Assembly: GCF_014127485.1 (NCBI RefSeq)
Contig: NZ_CP059903.1
Span: forward strand, 682,001-746,000
Length of the DNA stretch: 64,000 nucleotides
Source: Nocardioides dongkuii
Lineage (GTDB): Bacteria > Actinomycetota > Actinomycetes > Propionibacteriales > Nocardioidaceae
Direction: 5' to 3'
In this document: positions 25,166-33,321 of the stretch, one piece after another
How positions within the stretch are numbered: position 1 is the stretch's first letter
How the letters are laid out: each line of letters starts with the position of its first letter
Program-made: the position numbers and the translations under genes
The notes under the pieces: model-generated
What the model was told of the DNA's origin: nothing
Database searches by the model: none
What the model saw: only the letters and a program-made list of their open reading frames with translations

Positions 25166-25788
25166 GCGCCCCGGACGCCCGGGCGCGCGCCCTCCGGCTC
25201 GCCGTCCTGGGCGACTCGATCGGCTGGGGCCAGGGCGCCTCGCGCCCCGAGGACCGGTTGGCGGCCCGGCTGGTCGCCGGCCTCGCCGACCACGGCATCG
25301 AGTCGGACGCCGAGGTGGTCGCCGTCCCCGGCGCGCGCAGCACCGCGCTCGCCGGTCAGGTACGGCGGGCGCAGCCGGCGCGCCCGGACGTCGCCGTGAT
25401 CGTCATCGGCGCCAACGACCTGACCCATCGCACCCCGCCGCGCGACGCGGCGGCCGACCTCGGCGCTGCGGTCCGCGCGCTCCGGTCGGCCGGGGCGCGG
25501 GTCGTGGTCGCGCCGGCCCCCGACCTCAGCTCGGTGCCGCACGTGCCGGCCGCGATGCGCCCCGCCGTACGCCGCGCGAGCGAGGAGCTGCGCGCCCTGC
25601 AGGTCGCGGCGGTCGAGGCCGAGGGCGGGCTGGTCGCCGACGCCGACCACCGCACCTCCCGGGCCTTCGCCGAGGACCCGACGCTGTTCTCCGCGGACCG
25701 CTTCCACCCCTCCAGCCGCGGGTACGCCGTGATCGCCGCGTCCCTGCTCCCCGCCGTCCTCGAGGCCCTGCGCACCGACTCGGCCTGA
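25162..25788 (+). CDS. SGNH/GDSL-family hydrolase
   Basis: Serine esterase/lipase-like enzyme of about 208 residues. SGNH blocks are clear: GDSIGWGQG (nucleophile Ser), GARS, GANDLT (block III) and DRFHPS (block V, catalytic Asp and His). No signal peptide in this frame, so a cytoplasmic enzyme is expected. The start is uncertain: the domain begins about 10 codons downstream and no ATG or GTG is near. CTG at 25162 overlapping the previous stop is the closest option; an ATG at 24946 is the next. Confidence 0.75.
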   Translation: MSAPDARARALRLAVLGDSIGWGQGASRPEDRLAARLVAGLADHGIESDAEVVAVPGARSTALAGQVRRAQPARPDVAVIVIGANDLTHRTPPRDAAADLGAAVRALRSAGARVVVAPAPDLSSVPHVPAAMRPAVRRASEELRALQVAAVEAEGGLVADADHRTSRAFAEDPTLFSADRFHPSSRGYAVIAASLLPAVLEALRTDSA

Positions 25789-25792
25789 GGTT

Positions 25793-25902
25793 GAGTTGGG
25801 GTGAACTCACGCTCGAGTTGGGGTGAACTCACGAGTTGGGGTGAGTTCACCCCAACTCGGTAGTGAGTTGGGCCCAACTCGACGGTGAGGTGTGCCCAAC
25901 TC
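25793..25902. repeat. Cluster of GAGTT/AACTC palindromes
   Basis: Within 110 bp: two direct copies of GAGTTGGGGTGAACTCAC (25793-25810 and 25815-25832), then a 26-bp palindrome whose arm is GAGTTGGGGTGA (25833-25858). A 16-bp palindrome GAGTTGGGCCCAACTC (25865-25880) and a further CCCAACTC (25895-25902) complete it. Ten GAGTT/AACTC half-sites in all. It lies between the SGNH gene and the secreted-protein gene. Spacing is irregular and there are no unique spacers, so it is not CRISPR. Confidence 0.85.
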
Positions 25903-25994
25903 AACGGTGGTGGGGATTCCCATCCGAACGGGGGAGGGCTCCGAACCATGGTCACCACTGTCGTGACCGCGGTCACCCTTCGAAAGGCCCTCCC

Positions 25995-26654
25995 ATGCGC
26001 CGTCCCAGCCCGTCCCTGGTCGTCTCGACCCTCGCCCTCGTCGTCGCGACCGGCGGGACGTCGTACGCCGCCATGCAGATCACCAGCAAGGACATCGTCG
26101 ACGACACCGTCCGCTCGCGCGACGTCCGCGACGGCACGCTGAAGGCCAAGGACTTCCGCACCGGCAGCCTCCCCGCCGGCGAGCAGGGCGAGGCCGGGCC
26201 CGCGGGGGTCGGCCGGTGGGCGCTGGTCGACGCGACCGGGCAGATCGTGCAGCAGTCCGGCGGCTTCACCGTCGCCTCCCGCTACGACGCCGACGCCACG
26301 ACCCCGGCCGGCGCCGTCGGCAACGTCTACCTCGACGCCAACGAGGACCTCACCGACAACGGCGTGCTCGCGGTGGTCGCGCTGCAGAACCAGGTCGACC
26401 AGAACGGCGACGCCATCCTGAACGGCCGGGCGCCGGGCGCCGACGCGAACCCGGAGTTCTCGGGCGAGATCACCGCCACCATGTGCGGCATCGCCGGCGT
26501 CGTGGGCTGCGCGCCGGTCGGCACCAACAACACCGAGCACCTCGTCGTCAGCCCGCGCCTCAGCGACGGCCAGGTGACGACGGCGCAGACCCGCAAGCGG
26601 TTCTACGTCGTGGTCACCGGCGACTCCTCGGACCTGGTGGCGCCGGTCTCCTGA
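25995..26654 (+). CDS. Secreted protein of unknown function
   Basis: Exported protein of 219 residues. Signal peptide about residues 1-26 (SLVVSTLALVVATGGTSYA). The mature N terminus has two short repeats of the type DIVDDTVRSRDVRDGTLKAKDF followed by a collagen-like GEQGEAGPAGVG. This arrangement is common in exported actinobacterial proteins that precede a jelly-roll-like domain. The C-terminal 130 residues contain a Cys pair (TMCGIAG and VGCAPVG). GAAAGG precedes the ATG. Directly downstream of the GAGTT cluster. Confidence 0.65.
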   Translation: MRRPSPSLVVSTLALVVATGGTSYAAMQITSKDIVDDTVRSRDVRDGTLKAKDFRTGSLPAGEQGEAGPAGVGRWALVDATGQIVQQSGGFTVASRYDADATTPAGAVGNVYLDANEDLTDNGVLAVVALQNQVDQNGDAILNGRAPGADANPEFSGEITATMCGIAGVVGCAPVGTNNTEHLVVSPRLSDGQVTTAQTRKRFYVVVTGDSSDLVAPVS

Positions 26655-26688
26655 CCCGTCGTGGGGGACGCGGCTTATCGGACGAGCC

Positions 26689-26725
26689 TTGTCGCAAAAC
26701 ATGGATCGGTCTATGTTCTCGCGTC
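26689..26725 (+). promoter_or_regulatory. Leaderless-type promoter
   Basis: -35 TTGTCG (26689-26694), 17-bp spacer, -10 TATGTT (26712-26717), then 8 nt to the ATG at 26726. No Shine-Dalgarno sequence lies between. The geometry predicts transcription starting at or next to the ATG. Confidence 0.55.
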
Positions 26726-27829
26726 ATGGCAGCTCAGCGTCCGATCCGCGTCTTCCAGGTCGCCACCGGCAACGTCGGCACCGAGATGGTCAAGCGACTC
26801 CAGCGCCACCGTGAGCTGGAGCTGGTCGGGCTGCACTGCTACTCGCCGGAGAAGGTGGGACGCGACGCGGGGGAGATCGCCGGCATCGGGCCGGTGGGGG
26901 TCCTGGCCACCGGGTCGGTCGAGGAGATCCTGGCCGCCGAGCCCGACGTGCTGACGTTCCACGGCGTGTGGCCCGACGTCGACCTCTACGTGCGGGTGCT
27001 GGAGGCCGGCATCGACGTCGTGACCACCGCCGACTGGATCACCGGCCACCACCGCGACGCCAACCACCGGCGCGAGGACGGCCGCACCGAGACCGAGCTG
27101 ATCGCCGCCGCCTGCGAGCGGGGCGGCGCGACGTTCTACGGCACCGGCATGAACCCGGGGCTGGCGCAGATCCTCACCACCGTGCACTCCGCCGACGTCG
27201 CCGAGATCGAGAACGTCACCTGCATCGAGTCCGTCGACGTCTCCTGCCACCACTCCTCGGACACCTGGGCCAACTGCGGCTTCGGCCGCCCGGTCGACGA
27301 CCCGGAGGTGCCCCGGATGCTGGAGATCGGCACCCGGGTCTTCGGCGACGGCGTCCACCTGATGGCCGACTGCTTCGGCATCGAGCTCGACGAGGTCACC
27401 TTCGACCTCCAGCTCGGCGCCTGCACCGAGGACGTCGACCTGGGCTGGTACGTCCTGCCGCAGGGCTCGGTCGGCGGCGCCGCGTTCCAGTACGTCGGGA
27501 AGGTCGCCGGCGTGCCCCGCGTCGAGCTGCACCTGGAGTGGCAGATGACGCCGCTGACCGAGCCGAGGTGGGACGTCCAGGGCTGCTACATCACCAAGAT
27601 CCAGGGCGACCCGGTGATCCACAGCAAGCACCTGATCCTGCCCAAGCCCGGCACCGACTTCTCCTCGGTCGAGGCGTTCGCCGCGATCGGGATGACCGTC
27701 ACCGGGATGCCGGCGCTCAACGCGATCCCGGCGGTCGTGGCCGCGCCGCCCGGCATCGTCACCAGCGCCGACCTGCCGCTGCGCGCCTTCGGCGGGCGGT
27801 TCGTCGAGGCGGCGTACGCAGCGCGGTGA
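26726..27829 (+). CDS. NAD(P)-dependent amine dehydrogenase-like oxidoreductase (dihydrodipicolinate reductase-like fold)
   Basis: Oxidoreductase of 367 residues. The N-terminal Rossmann motif is VATGNVGTEMVKRL; the next parts (EPDVLTFHGVWPD, IDVVTTADWITG, FYGTGMNPGLAQ) match the family that includes 2,4-diaminopentanoate dehydrogenase and many actinobacterial DapB-N-like proteins. The substrate is unknown. It is expressed from a leaderless-type promoter and overlaps the next gene by 4 bp, so both probably act in one catabolic step series. Confidence 0.75.
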   Translation: MAAQRPIRVFQVATGNVGTEMVKRLQRHRELELVGLHCYSPEKVGRDAGEIAGIGPVGVLATGSVEEILAAEPDVLTFHGVWPDVDLYVRVLEAGIDVVTTADWITGHHRDANHRREDGRTETELIAAACERGGATFYGTGMNPGLAQILTTVHSADVAEIENVTCIESVDVSCHHSSDTWANCGFGRPVDDPEVPRMLEIGTRVFGDGVHLMADCFGIELDEVTFDLQLGACTEDVDLGWYVLPQGSVGGAAFQYVGKVAGVPRVELHLEWQMTPLTEPRWDVQGCYITKIQGDPVIHSKHLILPKPGTDFSSVEAFAAIGMTVTGMPALNAIPAVVAAPPGIVTSADLPLRAFGGRFVEAAYAAR

Positions 27830-29832
27830 GCACCACCGCCACCGGGTTCCCGCACCTGCTGCGACCGGGCCGGATCGGGTCGATGACGACCCGCAACCGG
27901 ATCGTGATGTCCCCGATGGAGACGATGTACGGCACGCCCGACGGGCTGCCGTCCGAGCGCACCGTGGCGTACGTCGCCGAGCGCGCCGCCGGCGGGGTCG
28001 GCCTGATCACCCTCGGCGCGACCGGGATCGACCACCGCCACCCCGAGACGCCCGGCGGCCTGCACATCGGCACCGCGGAGTCGGTCCCCGCGCACCGCCG
28101 GCTGGTGGAGGCGGTGCACGCGCACGGCGCGCGGATCCAGCCCCAGGTGGTGCACGCCGGGCCGGACGGGCTCGGCCCCGAGATGCACGGCGCGACGTCC
28201 CTGGGTCCGTCGGTGATCGCGTCGTACCTCACCGGCCGGCCGTCCACGGAGATGACCAAGGCCCAGATCGCCGAGCTGCTCGACGGCTACCGGGCGGCGG
28301 TGACCCGCGTCGCGGAGGCGGGGTACGACGGCCTCGAGCTGCACGCCGCGCACGGCTACATGATGATCGGCTCCTTCCTCGCCCCGCACCGCAACCGGCG
28401 CACCGACCGCTACCGCGGGAGCTCGCCGGAGGGCCGGCTGCGGCTGCTGCTGGAGGTGCTGGCGGCGGTCCGGGCCGAGGTCGACCTGCCGGTGACGCTG
28501 CGGATCTCCGGGTACGAGCGGGTCGCCGGCGGCCGGCCGGTCTGGGAGACCGCCGGGGCGGCGCCGGTGCTGGTCGAGGCGGGCGTCGCGGCGTTCCACG
28601 TGAGCGGCGGGGTGATCGACCGGCTGGTGACCCGGATGGTCAACGGCGCCGACGACGGCGACGGCCTCAACGTCGGCGCCGCGGCGGCGGTGCGCCAGGT
28701 CGTGGACGTGCCGGTGATCGCGGTCGGGCGGCTGCACGACCCGGCGCTGGCGGAGCGGGTGCTCGCCGAGGGGCGGGCGGACTTCGTGGCCATGGCCCGG
28801 CCGCTCCTCGCCGACCCGGACCTGCCGCGCCGGCTCGCCACCGGGCAGGCCGACCGGGTCCGGCGCTGCATCTCCTGCGAGAACTGCATCGACTCCCTAG
28901 AGGAGCGGCTCGCCGTCGACTGCGCGGTCAACGCGCGCACCGGGCGGGAGCTGGAGCTGCTGCCGGGACCGGCGGCCCGGCCCCGCCACGTGGTCGTCGT
29001 CGGCGGCGGGCCGGCCGGGCTGGAGGCGGCCCGGGTCGCGGCCGGGCGCGGGCACCGGGTGACCCTGCTCGAGCGGTCCCGCCGGCTCGGGGGCGCGCTG
29101 GTCTGGGCCTCGGTCGTGCACCCCGAGAACGAGCCGTTCCTGACCTGGCTGCTCGCCGAGGTCGCGCGCGCCGGGGTCGACGTACGCCGGGGGGTCGAGG
29201 CGACGCCGGACGTGGTCGCGGCGCTGTCCCCGGACGCGGTCCTGGTGGCGACCGGCGCGCGGATCGAGGTGCCGGACCTGCCCGGCGCCGACCTGCCCCA
29301 CGTACGCCGGGGGGTGGACCTGCGCGAGCGGCTCGCCGGGCTGCCGGGCCAGGGGCTGCTGCGCCCCGGGCTGCTGCGCGGCGCGAGCCGGGCCTGGCTG
29401 CCGGTCGGACGGCGGGTCGCGATCGTCGGCGGCGACCTGGTCGCCGTGGAGCTCGCAGAGTTCCTCGCCGGCCGCGGCCGGCTGGTCACCGTGCTGGAGC
29501 CGGGCGACGTGCTCGCGCCGGAGGTCGGCTGGAAGCGCCGCACCGAGCACATGGACCGGCTCGACCGGCTCGGCGTGACCGCCCACGCCGGCGCGGTCAC
29601 CGAGCGGGTCGTCCCCGGCGGGCTGGTCTTCCGGCCCGCGGGCGGCACCGCCCGCGAGCTGCGCGCCGACACGGTCCTGCTCGCCGGCGAGGCCCGCCCC
29701 GACCTCGCCCTGCACGACGCGCTGGCGGCGCGGCTGCCCGGCGTACCCCTCACACCTCTGGGCGACTGCACCGGCCTCGGCCTGATCCGCGGCGCGGTCG
29801 AGTCCGCCGCCCGCGCGGCCCACGCCCTCTGA
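27826..29832 (+). CDS. Old-yellow-enzyme/2,4-dienoyl-CoA reductase-type FMN/FAD/4Fe-4S oxidoreductase
   Basis: Multidomain flavoenzyme of 668 residues. An N-terminal FMN TIM barrel (about 1-350) has RIVMSPMETMYG, the HAAHGYM active-site region and VAMARPLLADPDL. Four cysteines for a 4Fe-4S cluster follow (CISCENCIDS, then Cys about 12 residues on). The C-terminal FAD/NAD module has VVVGGGPAGLEAARVA and a second loop, VAIVGGDLVAVELAEFL. The layout is that of 2,4-dienoyl-CoA reductase and trimethylamine dehydrogenase relatives. The substrate cannot be assigned; pairing with an amine-dehydrogenase-like gene hints at nitrogenous or aromatic compounds. Confidence 0.85.
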   Translation: MSTTATGFPHLLRPGRIGSMTTRNRIVMSPMETMYGTPDGLPSERTVAYVAERAAGGVGLITLGATGIDHRHPETPGGLHIGTAESVPAHRRLVEAVHAHGARIQPQVVHAGPDGLGPEMHGATSLGPSVIASYLTGRPSTEMTKAQIAELLDGYRAAVTRVAEAGYDGLELHAAHGYMMIGSFLAPHRNRRTDRYRGSSPEGRLRLLLEVLAAVRAEVDLPVTLRISGYERVAGGRPVWETAGAAPVLVEAGVAAFHVSGGVIDRLVTRMVNGADDGDGLNVGAAAAVRQVVDVPVIAVGRLHDPALAERVLAEGRADFVAMARPLLADPDLPRRLATGQADRVRRCISCENCIDSLEERLAVDCAVNARTGRELELLPGPAARPRHVVVVGGGPAGLEAARVAAGRGHRVTLLERSRRLGGALVWASVVHPENEPFLTWLLAEVARAGVDVRRGVEATPDVVAALSPDAVLVATGARIEVPDLPGADLPHVRRGVDLRERLAGLPGQGLLRPGLLRGASRAWLPVGRRVAIVGGDLVAVELAEFLAGRGRLVTVLEPGDVLAPEVGWKRRTEHMDRLDRLGVTAHAGAVTERVVPGGLVFRPAGGTARELRADTVLLAGEARPDLALHDALAARLPGVPLTPLGDCTGLGLIRGAVESAARAAHAL

Positions 29833-29893
29833 CTGTGGAGAACCTTCGCCGAGTCGGCGCACATGTGCGCCGACTCGGCGATCCTCTCCACAG
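29833..29893. repeat. Palindromic repeat, copy 1 (CGCCGAGTCGGCGCA family)
   Basis: A perfect 34-bp palindrome (29847-29880) with arms starting CGCCGAGTCGGCGCA around CATG. It is flanked by CTGTGGAGA (29833-29841) and its inverse TCTCCACAG (29885-29893). It sits between two convergent genes and may also act as a bidirectional terminator. Related elements: 35358-35430 and 43372-43446. Confidence 0.85.
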
Positions 29894-29900
29894 CGCGGGG

Positions 29901-30845
29901 TCAGCGGGGCTCGTGCGACTCCAGGTCGGTGTTGAAGGCCGAGTCCTTGCGGGAGATGTGCTCGCGCCGCTCGTCGTGGGTGAGCGCCTCGAGCTGGGCG
30001 ACCACGTCGGAGGGGAAGCCGGTCAGCTCCGGCGCCTCGGCCAGCGGGACGATCGTCTGCACCACGCGGTCGGCGTACACGTGCATCATCGTGAACGACT
30101 GGTGGCCGTCGACCCCGGAGAGGAACCGCTCCATCGGGGCCGGGTCGGCGGAGTAGCAGCTCGCCGAGGCCACCGAGACCGGGATCCCCGCGAAGGTGGA
30201 GTACGTCGAGTAGTGCAGGTGCCCGGCCAGGATGGTCCGGACGTCGGTGCCCGCCAGCACCGCGGCGAGCCGGTCCTGGTCGGCGAGCTCGATCAGTTCG
30301 GCGGCGCGCAGCATCGGCGTCGGCACCGGCGGGTGGTGCATCGCCAGCACCGTGCCGTGCTCGGCCGGGGTCGCGAGCACGCCGGCGAGCCAGTCGAGCT
30401 GCGCCTCGGTGACCTCGCCGTGGTGGTAGCCGGGGACGCTGGTGTCCAGGGCGACGACCCGCAGCCCCGCCACGTCGTGCACGCGGTCCTGGGTCGCCTC
30501 GGGGTGGTCGGGCTCGAGGCCGAAGAGCGCCCGCGAGTACGTCGCCCGGTCGTCGTGGTTGCCCATCGTCCAGATGACCTCGGCCCCCATCGCCGCGGCC
30601 GCCGGCTCGACGATCTCGCGGAGCCGGGCGTACGCCGCCGGCTCGGCCTTGTCGGCGAGGTCGCCGGTGAAGACCAGGGCCTGCGGTGCCGGGTGCGCGT
30701 GCGCGAGCCGCTCCAGGGCGCGGACCAGGCCGGCCTCGGTGTCGACGACGCCGTACTGCCGGGTGCCCCCGGAGAGCAGGTGCGGGTCGCTGAGGTGGGC
30801 GATGGTGTGGGTGGGGGCGGGGTGTTGGCCGAGCTGCACGGGCAC
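29901..30845 (-). CDS. Calcineurin-like metallophosphoesterase (CpdA-like)
   Basis: Dinuclear-metal phosphoesterase of 314 residues, similar to 3',5'-cyclic-nucleotide phosphodiesterases. The motif series is complete: LSDPH (DxH), TGDLADKAE (GDxxD), MGNHDDR (GNHD), AMHHPP and AGHLH. GTG start at 30845. It ends a tight four-gene minus-strand run (unknown gene, fahA, F420-type enzyme, this gene), but a link to tyrosine degradation is not obvious. The substrate could be cAMP or another phosphodiester. Confidence 0.85.
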   Translation of the reverse strand: MPVQLGQHPAPTHTIAHLSDPHLLSGGTRQYGVVDTEAGLVRALERLAHAHPAPQALVFTGDLADKAEPAAYARLREIVEPAAAAMGAEVIWTMGNHDDRATYSRALFGLEPDHPEATQDRVHDVAGLRVVALDTSVPGYHHGEVTEAQLDWLAGVLATPAEHGTVLAMHHPPVPTPMLRAAELIELADQDRLAAVLAGTDVRTILAGHLHYSTYSTFAGIPVSVASASCYSADPAPMERFLSGVDGHQSFTMMHVYADRVVQTIVPLAEAPELTGFPSDVVAQLEALTHDERREHISRKDSAFNTDLESHEPR

Positions 30846-30848
30846 AGG

Positions 30849-31322
30849 CTAGGCGGGCCGCGGTGCCAGGTCGAAGACGGGGATCACCCGGTCGGTGCGC
30901 TCCTCGTAGTGGGCGAAGTTCGGCCAGGTGCGGAGCATCACCTGCCAGAGCTCGTCGCGCTCCTCGCCGGAGACCTCGCGGGCCGTGACCGGCACCTCGC
31001 GCCCGTCGACGGTCACGGTCGCCTCGCCGGCGGCCCGGAGGTTGTGCACCCAGACCGGCATGTCCGGGCCCCCGAAGTAGGAGCCCGCGACCAGCCAGCG
31101 ACCCTCGTGCGGCACGCACAGCAGCGGCGTCGACCGCGGGAGACCCGACTTGCGGCCGACGACGGTCAGAACCAGGTTCGGCAGCCCCGCGACGTCGAGG
31201 ATCGTGTACCGGCCCCGGGTCAGCTGCTGCAGCCGCCGGTCGGCCCACACCACCTGGGGGAGCAGCCGGGGCATCCAGGACAGGCGGCCGATGCGGATCG
31301 CGAGCGGGGTGAGCAGTCCCAT
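30849..31322 (-). CDS. Deazaflavin (F420)-dependent nitroreductase-family protein
   Basis: Protein of 157 residues of the DUF385/Ddn-type split beta-barrel family, many of which bind cofactor F420. Diagnostic stretches are LTVVGRKSGLPRSTPLLCVPHEGRWLVAGSYFGG (cited here as a region, about residues 52-85), VWVHNLRAAGEATV and WPNFAHYEERTDR. It lies 10 bp downstream of fahA and 3 bp upstream of the phosphoesterase gene. The physiological substrate is unknown. Confidence 0.82.
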   Translation of the reverse strand: MGLLTPLAIRIGRLSWMPRLLPQVVWADRRLQQLTRGRYTILDVAGLPNLVLTVVGRKSGLPRSTPLLCVPHEGRWLVAGSYFGGPDMPVWVHNLRAAGEATVTVDGREVPVTAREVSGEERDELWQVMLRTWPNFAHYEERTDRVIPVFDLAPRPA

Positions 31323-31332
31323 GCGCGGGATC

Positions 31333-32457
31333 CTAGGCGTGCCGGGACGGCTCGACGCGGCCCCGCACCTCGCCCAGGGCGATCCGCCCGCCGCCGGTCC
31401 CGGGCGCGGAGTAGCGCAGCACCACCTCGGCGCCGTCCTCGAGGAACCGCTCGCCCCACCAGAGCTCCAGGAAGGAGCCGCGCTGGTCGGGCTCCGGGCC
31501 GCTGATCGTGCCGGAGGCGAAGAGGTCGCCGGTGCGCACCGAGGCGCCGTTCGAGGTCAGGTGGGCGAGCATCTGCGCGGGCGACCAGTACATGGTCCGG
31601 TACGGCGGCCGGCTGACGACCTCGCCGTCCAGCTCGACCTCCACCTCGATGTCCAGGCCGCGGGTCGCGCCGGGGCCGAGGTGCGGCAGCGGCGTGGGGT
31701 CCTGCGGCGGCAGCGCGCACCACGCCGCGTCGAGCGCGGCGAGCGGGGTCACCCACGCGGCCACCGAGGTGGCGAACGACTTGCCGAGGAACGGGCCGAG
31801 CGGCACGTACTCCCAGGCCTGGACGTCGCGCGCGGACCAGTCGTTGACCCCCACGACGCCGAAGACGTGATCGGCGAGCGCGTCGTGCGGCACCGGGTCG
31901 CCCAGGCTGCTCGGCACGCCGACCACGAACCCGAGCTCGGCCTCGATGTCGAGCCGCCGGCTCGGGCCGTACTCGGGCGCCGCCGTCCCCCCGTTGGTCG
32001 AGCCGGTCGAGACCCGCTGGCCGCGCGGGCGCACCACGGGGGTGCCGCTGACCACGACGGTCCCGGCCCGGCCGTGGTAGGCGACGGGGAGGTGCTTCCA
32101 GTTCGGCAGCAGCGGCTCCTGGTCGGGCCGGAACAGCCGCCCGACGTTGGTCGCGTGGTGCTCGGAGGCGTAGAAGTCGACGTAGTCGGCGACCTCGAAC
32201 GGCAGGTGCAGCGTCGCGTCCTCGAGGGGTACGCCGGGGGCGTCCGGGACCAGGGTCGTGAGCTCCTCCCGGGTCTGCCGCCAGACCTCGGGGCCGAGCG
32301 CGAGGAAGGCGTTGAGGGACGCCTCGGCGAACTCCGCCCGCCCGGTCAGCGCGTGCAGGTCGACCACCGTGTCGTGCAGCCGGACCCCGACCCGGCGCGG
32401 GCCACCGGCGACCGAGAAGACGCCGTACGGCAGGTGGTCGAGGCCGAAGCCGGTCAT
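31333..32457 (-). CDS. fahA: Fumarylacetoacetase
   Basis: Last enzyme of homogentisate degradation, splitting fumarylacetoacetate to fumarate and acetoacetate; 374 residues. The N-terminal domain starts FGLDHLPYGVFS. Catalytic-domain motifs are DFYASEHHATNVG (metal and catalytic His region), IEAELGFVVG, GVNDWSARDVQAWEY and SFATSVAAWVTPL. It ends with LRYSAPGTGGGRIALGEV. ATG at 32457 overlaps the stop of the upstream unknown gene by 4 bp. Confidence 0.93.
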   Translation of the reverse strand: MTGFGLDHLPYGVFSVAGGPRRVGVRLHDTVVDLHALTGRAEFAEASLNAFLALGPEVWRQTREELTTLVPDAPGVPLEDATLHLPFEVADYVDFYASEHHATNVGRLFRPDQEPLLPNWKHLPVAYHGRAGTVVVSGTPVVRPRGQRVSTGSTNGGTAAPEYGPSRRLDIEAELGFVVGVPSSLGDPVPHDALADHVFGVVGVNDWSARDVQAWEYVPLGPFLGKSFATSVAAWVTPLAALDAAWCALPPQDPTPLPHLGPGATRGLDIEVEVELDGEVVSRPPYRTMYWSPAQMLAHLTSNGASVRTGDLFASGTISGPEPDQRGSFLELWWGERFLEDGAEVVLRYSAPGTGGGRIALGEVRGRVEPSRHA

Positions 32458-33263
32458 GCCAGGCCCCGCGCGCGCAGGTCGGCCAGCGGCTCGTCGACGC
32501 TGCAGGACCCGAACGAGGTGAACCAGCGGCGGCCCCGGGCCAGCTCCGCGGGATCGAGGGCGGGGTCGCGGTCCTCCAGGACGGCGATCACCTCGGGGCG
32601 GGCGGCGCCGTCGAAGGCGCGCACGGTCGCGAGCAGCACGTTGAGGAAGCCGTGACCCGCGTCGTGGCGCACGGCGCGGTGCAGCCCGGCGGTGCACTTG
32701 AACGGCGTCTCGCGGTCCAGCGCGGCGTCGGCCCAGGCGGCCAGGCGCGCGGCGTCCGGCACCTGGTGGGCCTCGACGCCCCCGGTGCGGAGCTTGAGCC
32801 GCAGCTCGGCGGCGGCGACCTCGTCGGCCGCGGCGAGCCAGGCGTACGACGGGTCGTCCTGCGGCAGCTCGACGAAGACCGGGACGTCCTCGTCGAGGGC
32901 GCCCTCGGCGCGGGCGGCGTCCACCGCGGCCACCACGCGCCGGGCGTTGCCGGCGAGGTCGTCGAGGTCCCGGAGCGCGGTCTCGAGCCCGGCCAGCCGC
33001 AGCCCGGCCCGGGCGGCGTACGCCGCGGGCCCGGCCACCTGGCCGGCCCCGCCGGTGACCACGACCGAGAGCGCGAGGTCCGCGGACCCGGGGAGCGCCG
33101 CGACGGCGGGCAGGTCGGTGTCGCGCAGCACGAACGACCCGACGAGCGGCTGGTCGCGGGCGAGGTGGGCGCCGACCGCGGCCGCCAGCTCGGCGTCGCC
33201 CGGCGGGAAGATCGCCGCGTCGTCGACCAACGCGGACCAGAAGGGTTCCGTGGAGAGAGGCAC
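32454..33263 (-). CDS. Unknown conserved-looking protein between hmgA and fahA
   Basis: I do not recognise a family. 269 residues, soluble, Ala/Asp-rich. Segments that look constrained: DDAAIFPPGDAEL, the central KLRTGG, and FKCTAGLHRAVRH followed by HGFLNVLLA, which carries Lys, Cys and several His. The alternation of helices and strands would suit a TIM-barrel. It is divergent from hmgA and coupled to fahA. No glutathione-type maleylacetoacetate isomerase (maiA) is near, so a role at that step is possible but unproven. GTG start. Confidence 0.65.
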   Translation of the reverse strand: MPLSTEPFWSALVDDAAIFPPGDAELAAAVGAHLARDQPLVGSFVLRDTDLPAVAALPGSADLALSVVVTGGAGQVAGPAAYAARAGLRLAGLETALRDLDDLAGNARRVVAAVDAARAEGALDEDVPVFVELPQDDPSYAWLAAADEVAAAELRLKLRTGGVEAHQVPDAARLAAWADAALDRETPFKCTAGLHRAVRHDAGHGFLNVLLATVRAFDGAARPEVIAVLEDRDPALDPAELARGRRWFTSFGSCSVDEPLADLRARGLA

Positions 33264-33280
33264 CTGCGTACCCTACCGGT

Positions 33281-33305
33281 ACATATCGGACGGATATGTC
33301 CGATA
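33281..33305. promoter_or_regulatory. Candidate operator between hmgA and the fahA operon
   Basis: Two overlapping inverted repeats in the 58-bp divergent gap: ACATATC-GGACG-GATATGT (33281-33299) and TATCGGAC-6 nt-GTCCGATA (33284-33305). The position would let one regulator control both directions. No regulator gene is adjacent. Confidence 0.5.
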
Positions 33306-33321
33306 GACGGACGGAGCGACG

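Noticed and set aside
25793..25902. CRISPR-like array
   Set aside because: The repeats are palindromes with 0-14 bp irregular gaps, no unique 30-40 bp spacers and no cas genes.
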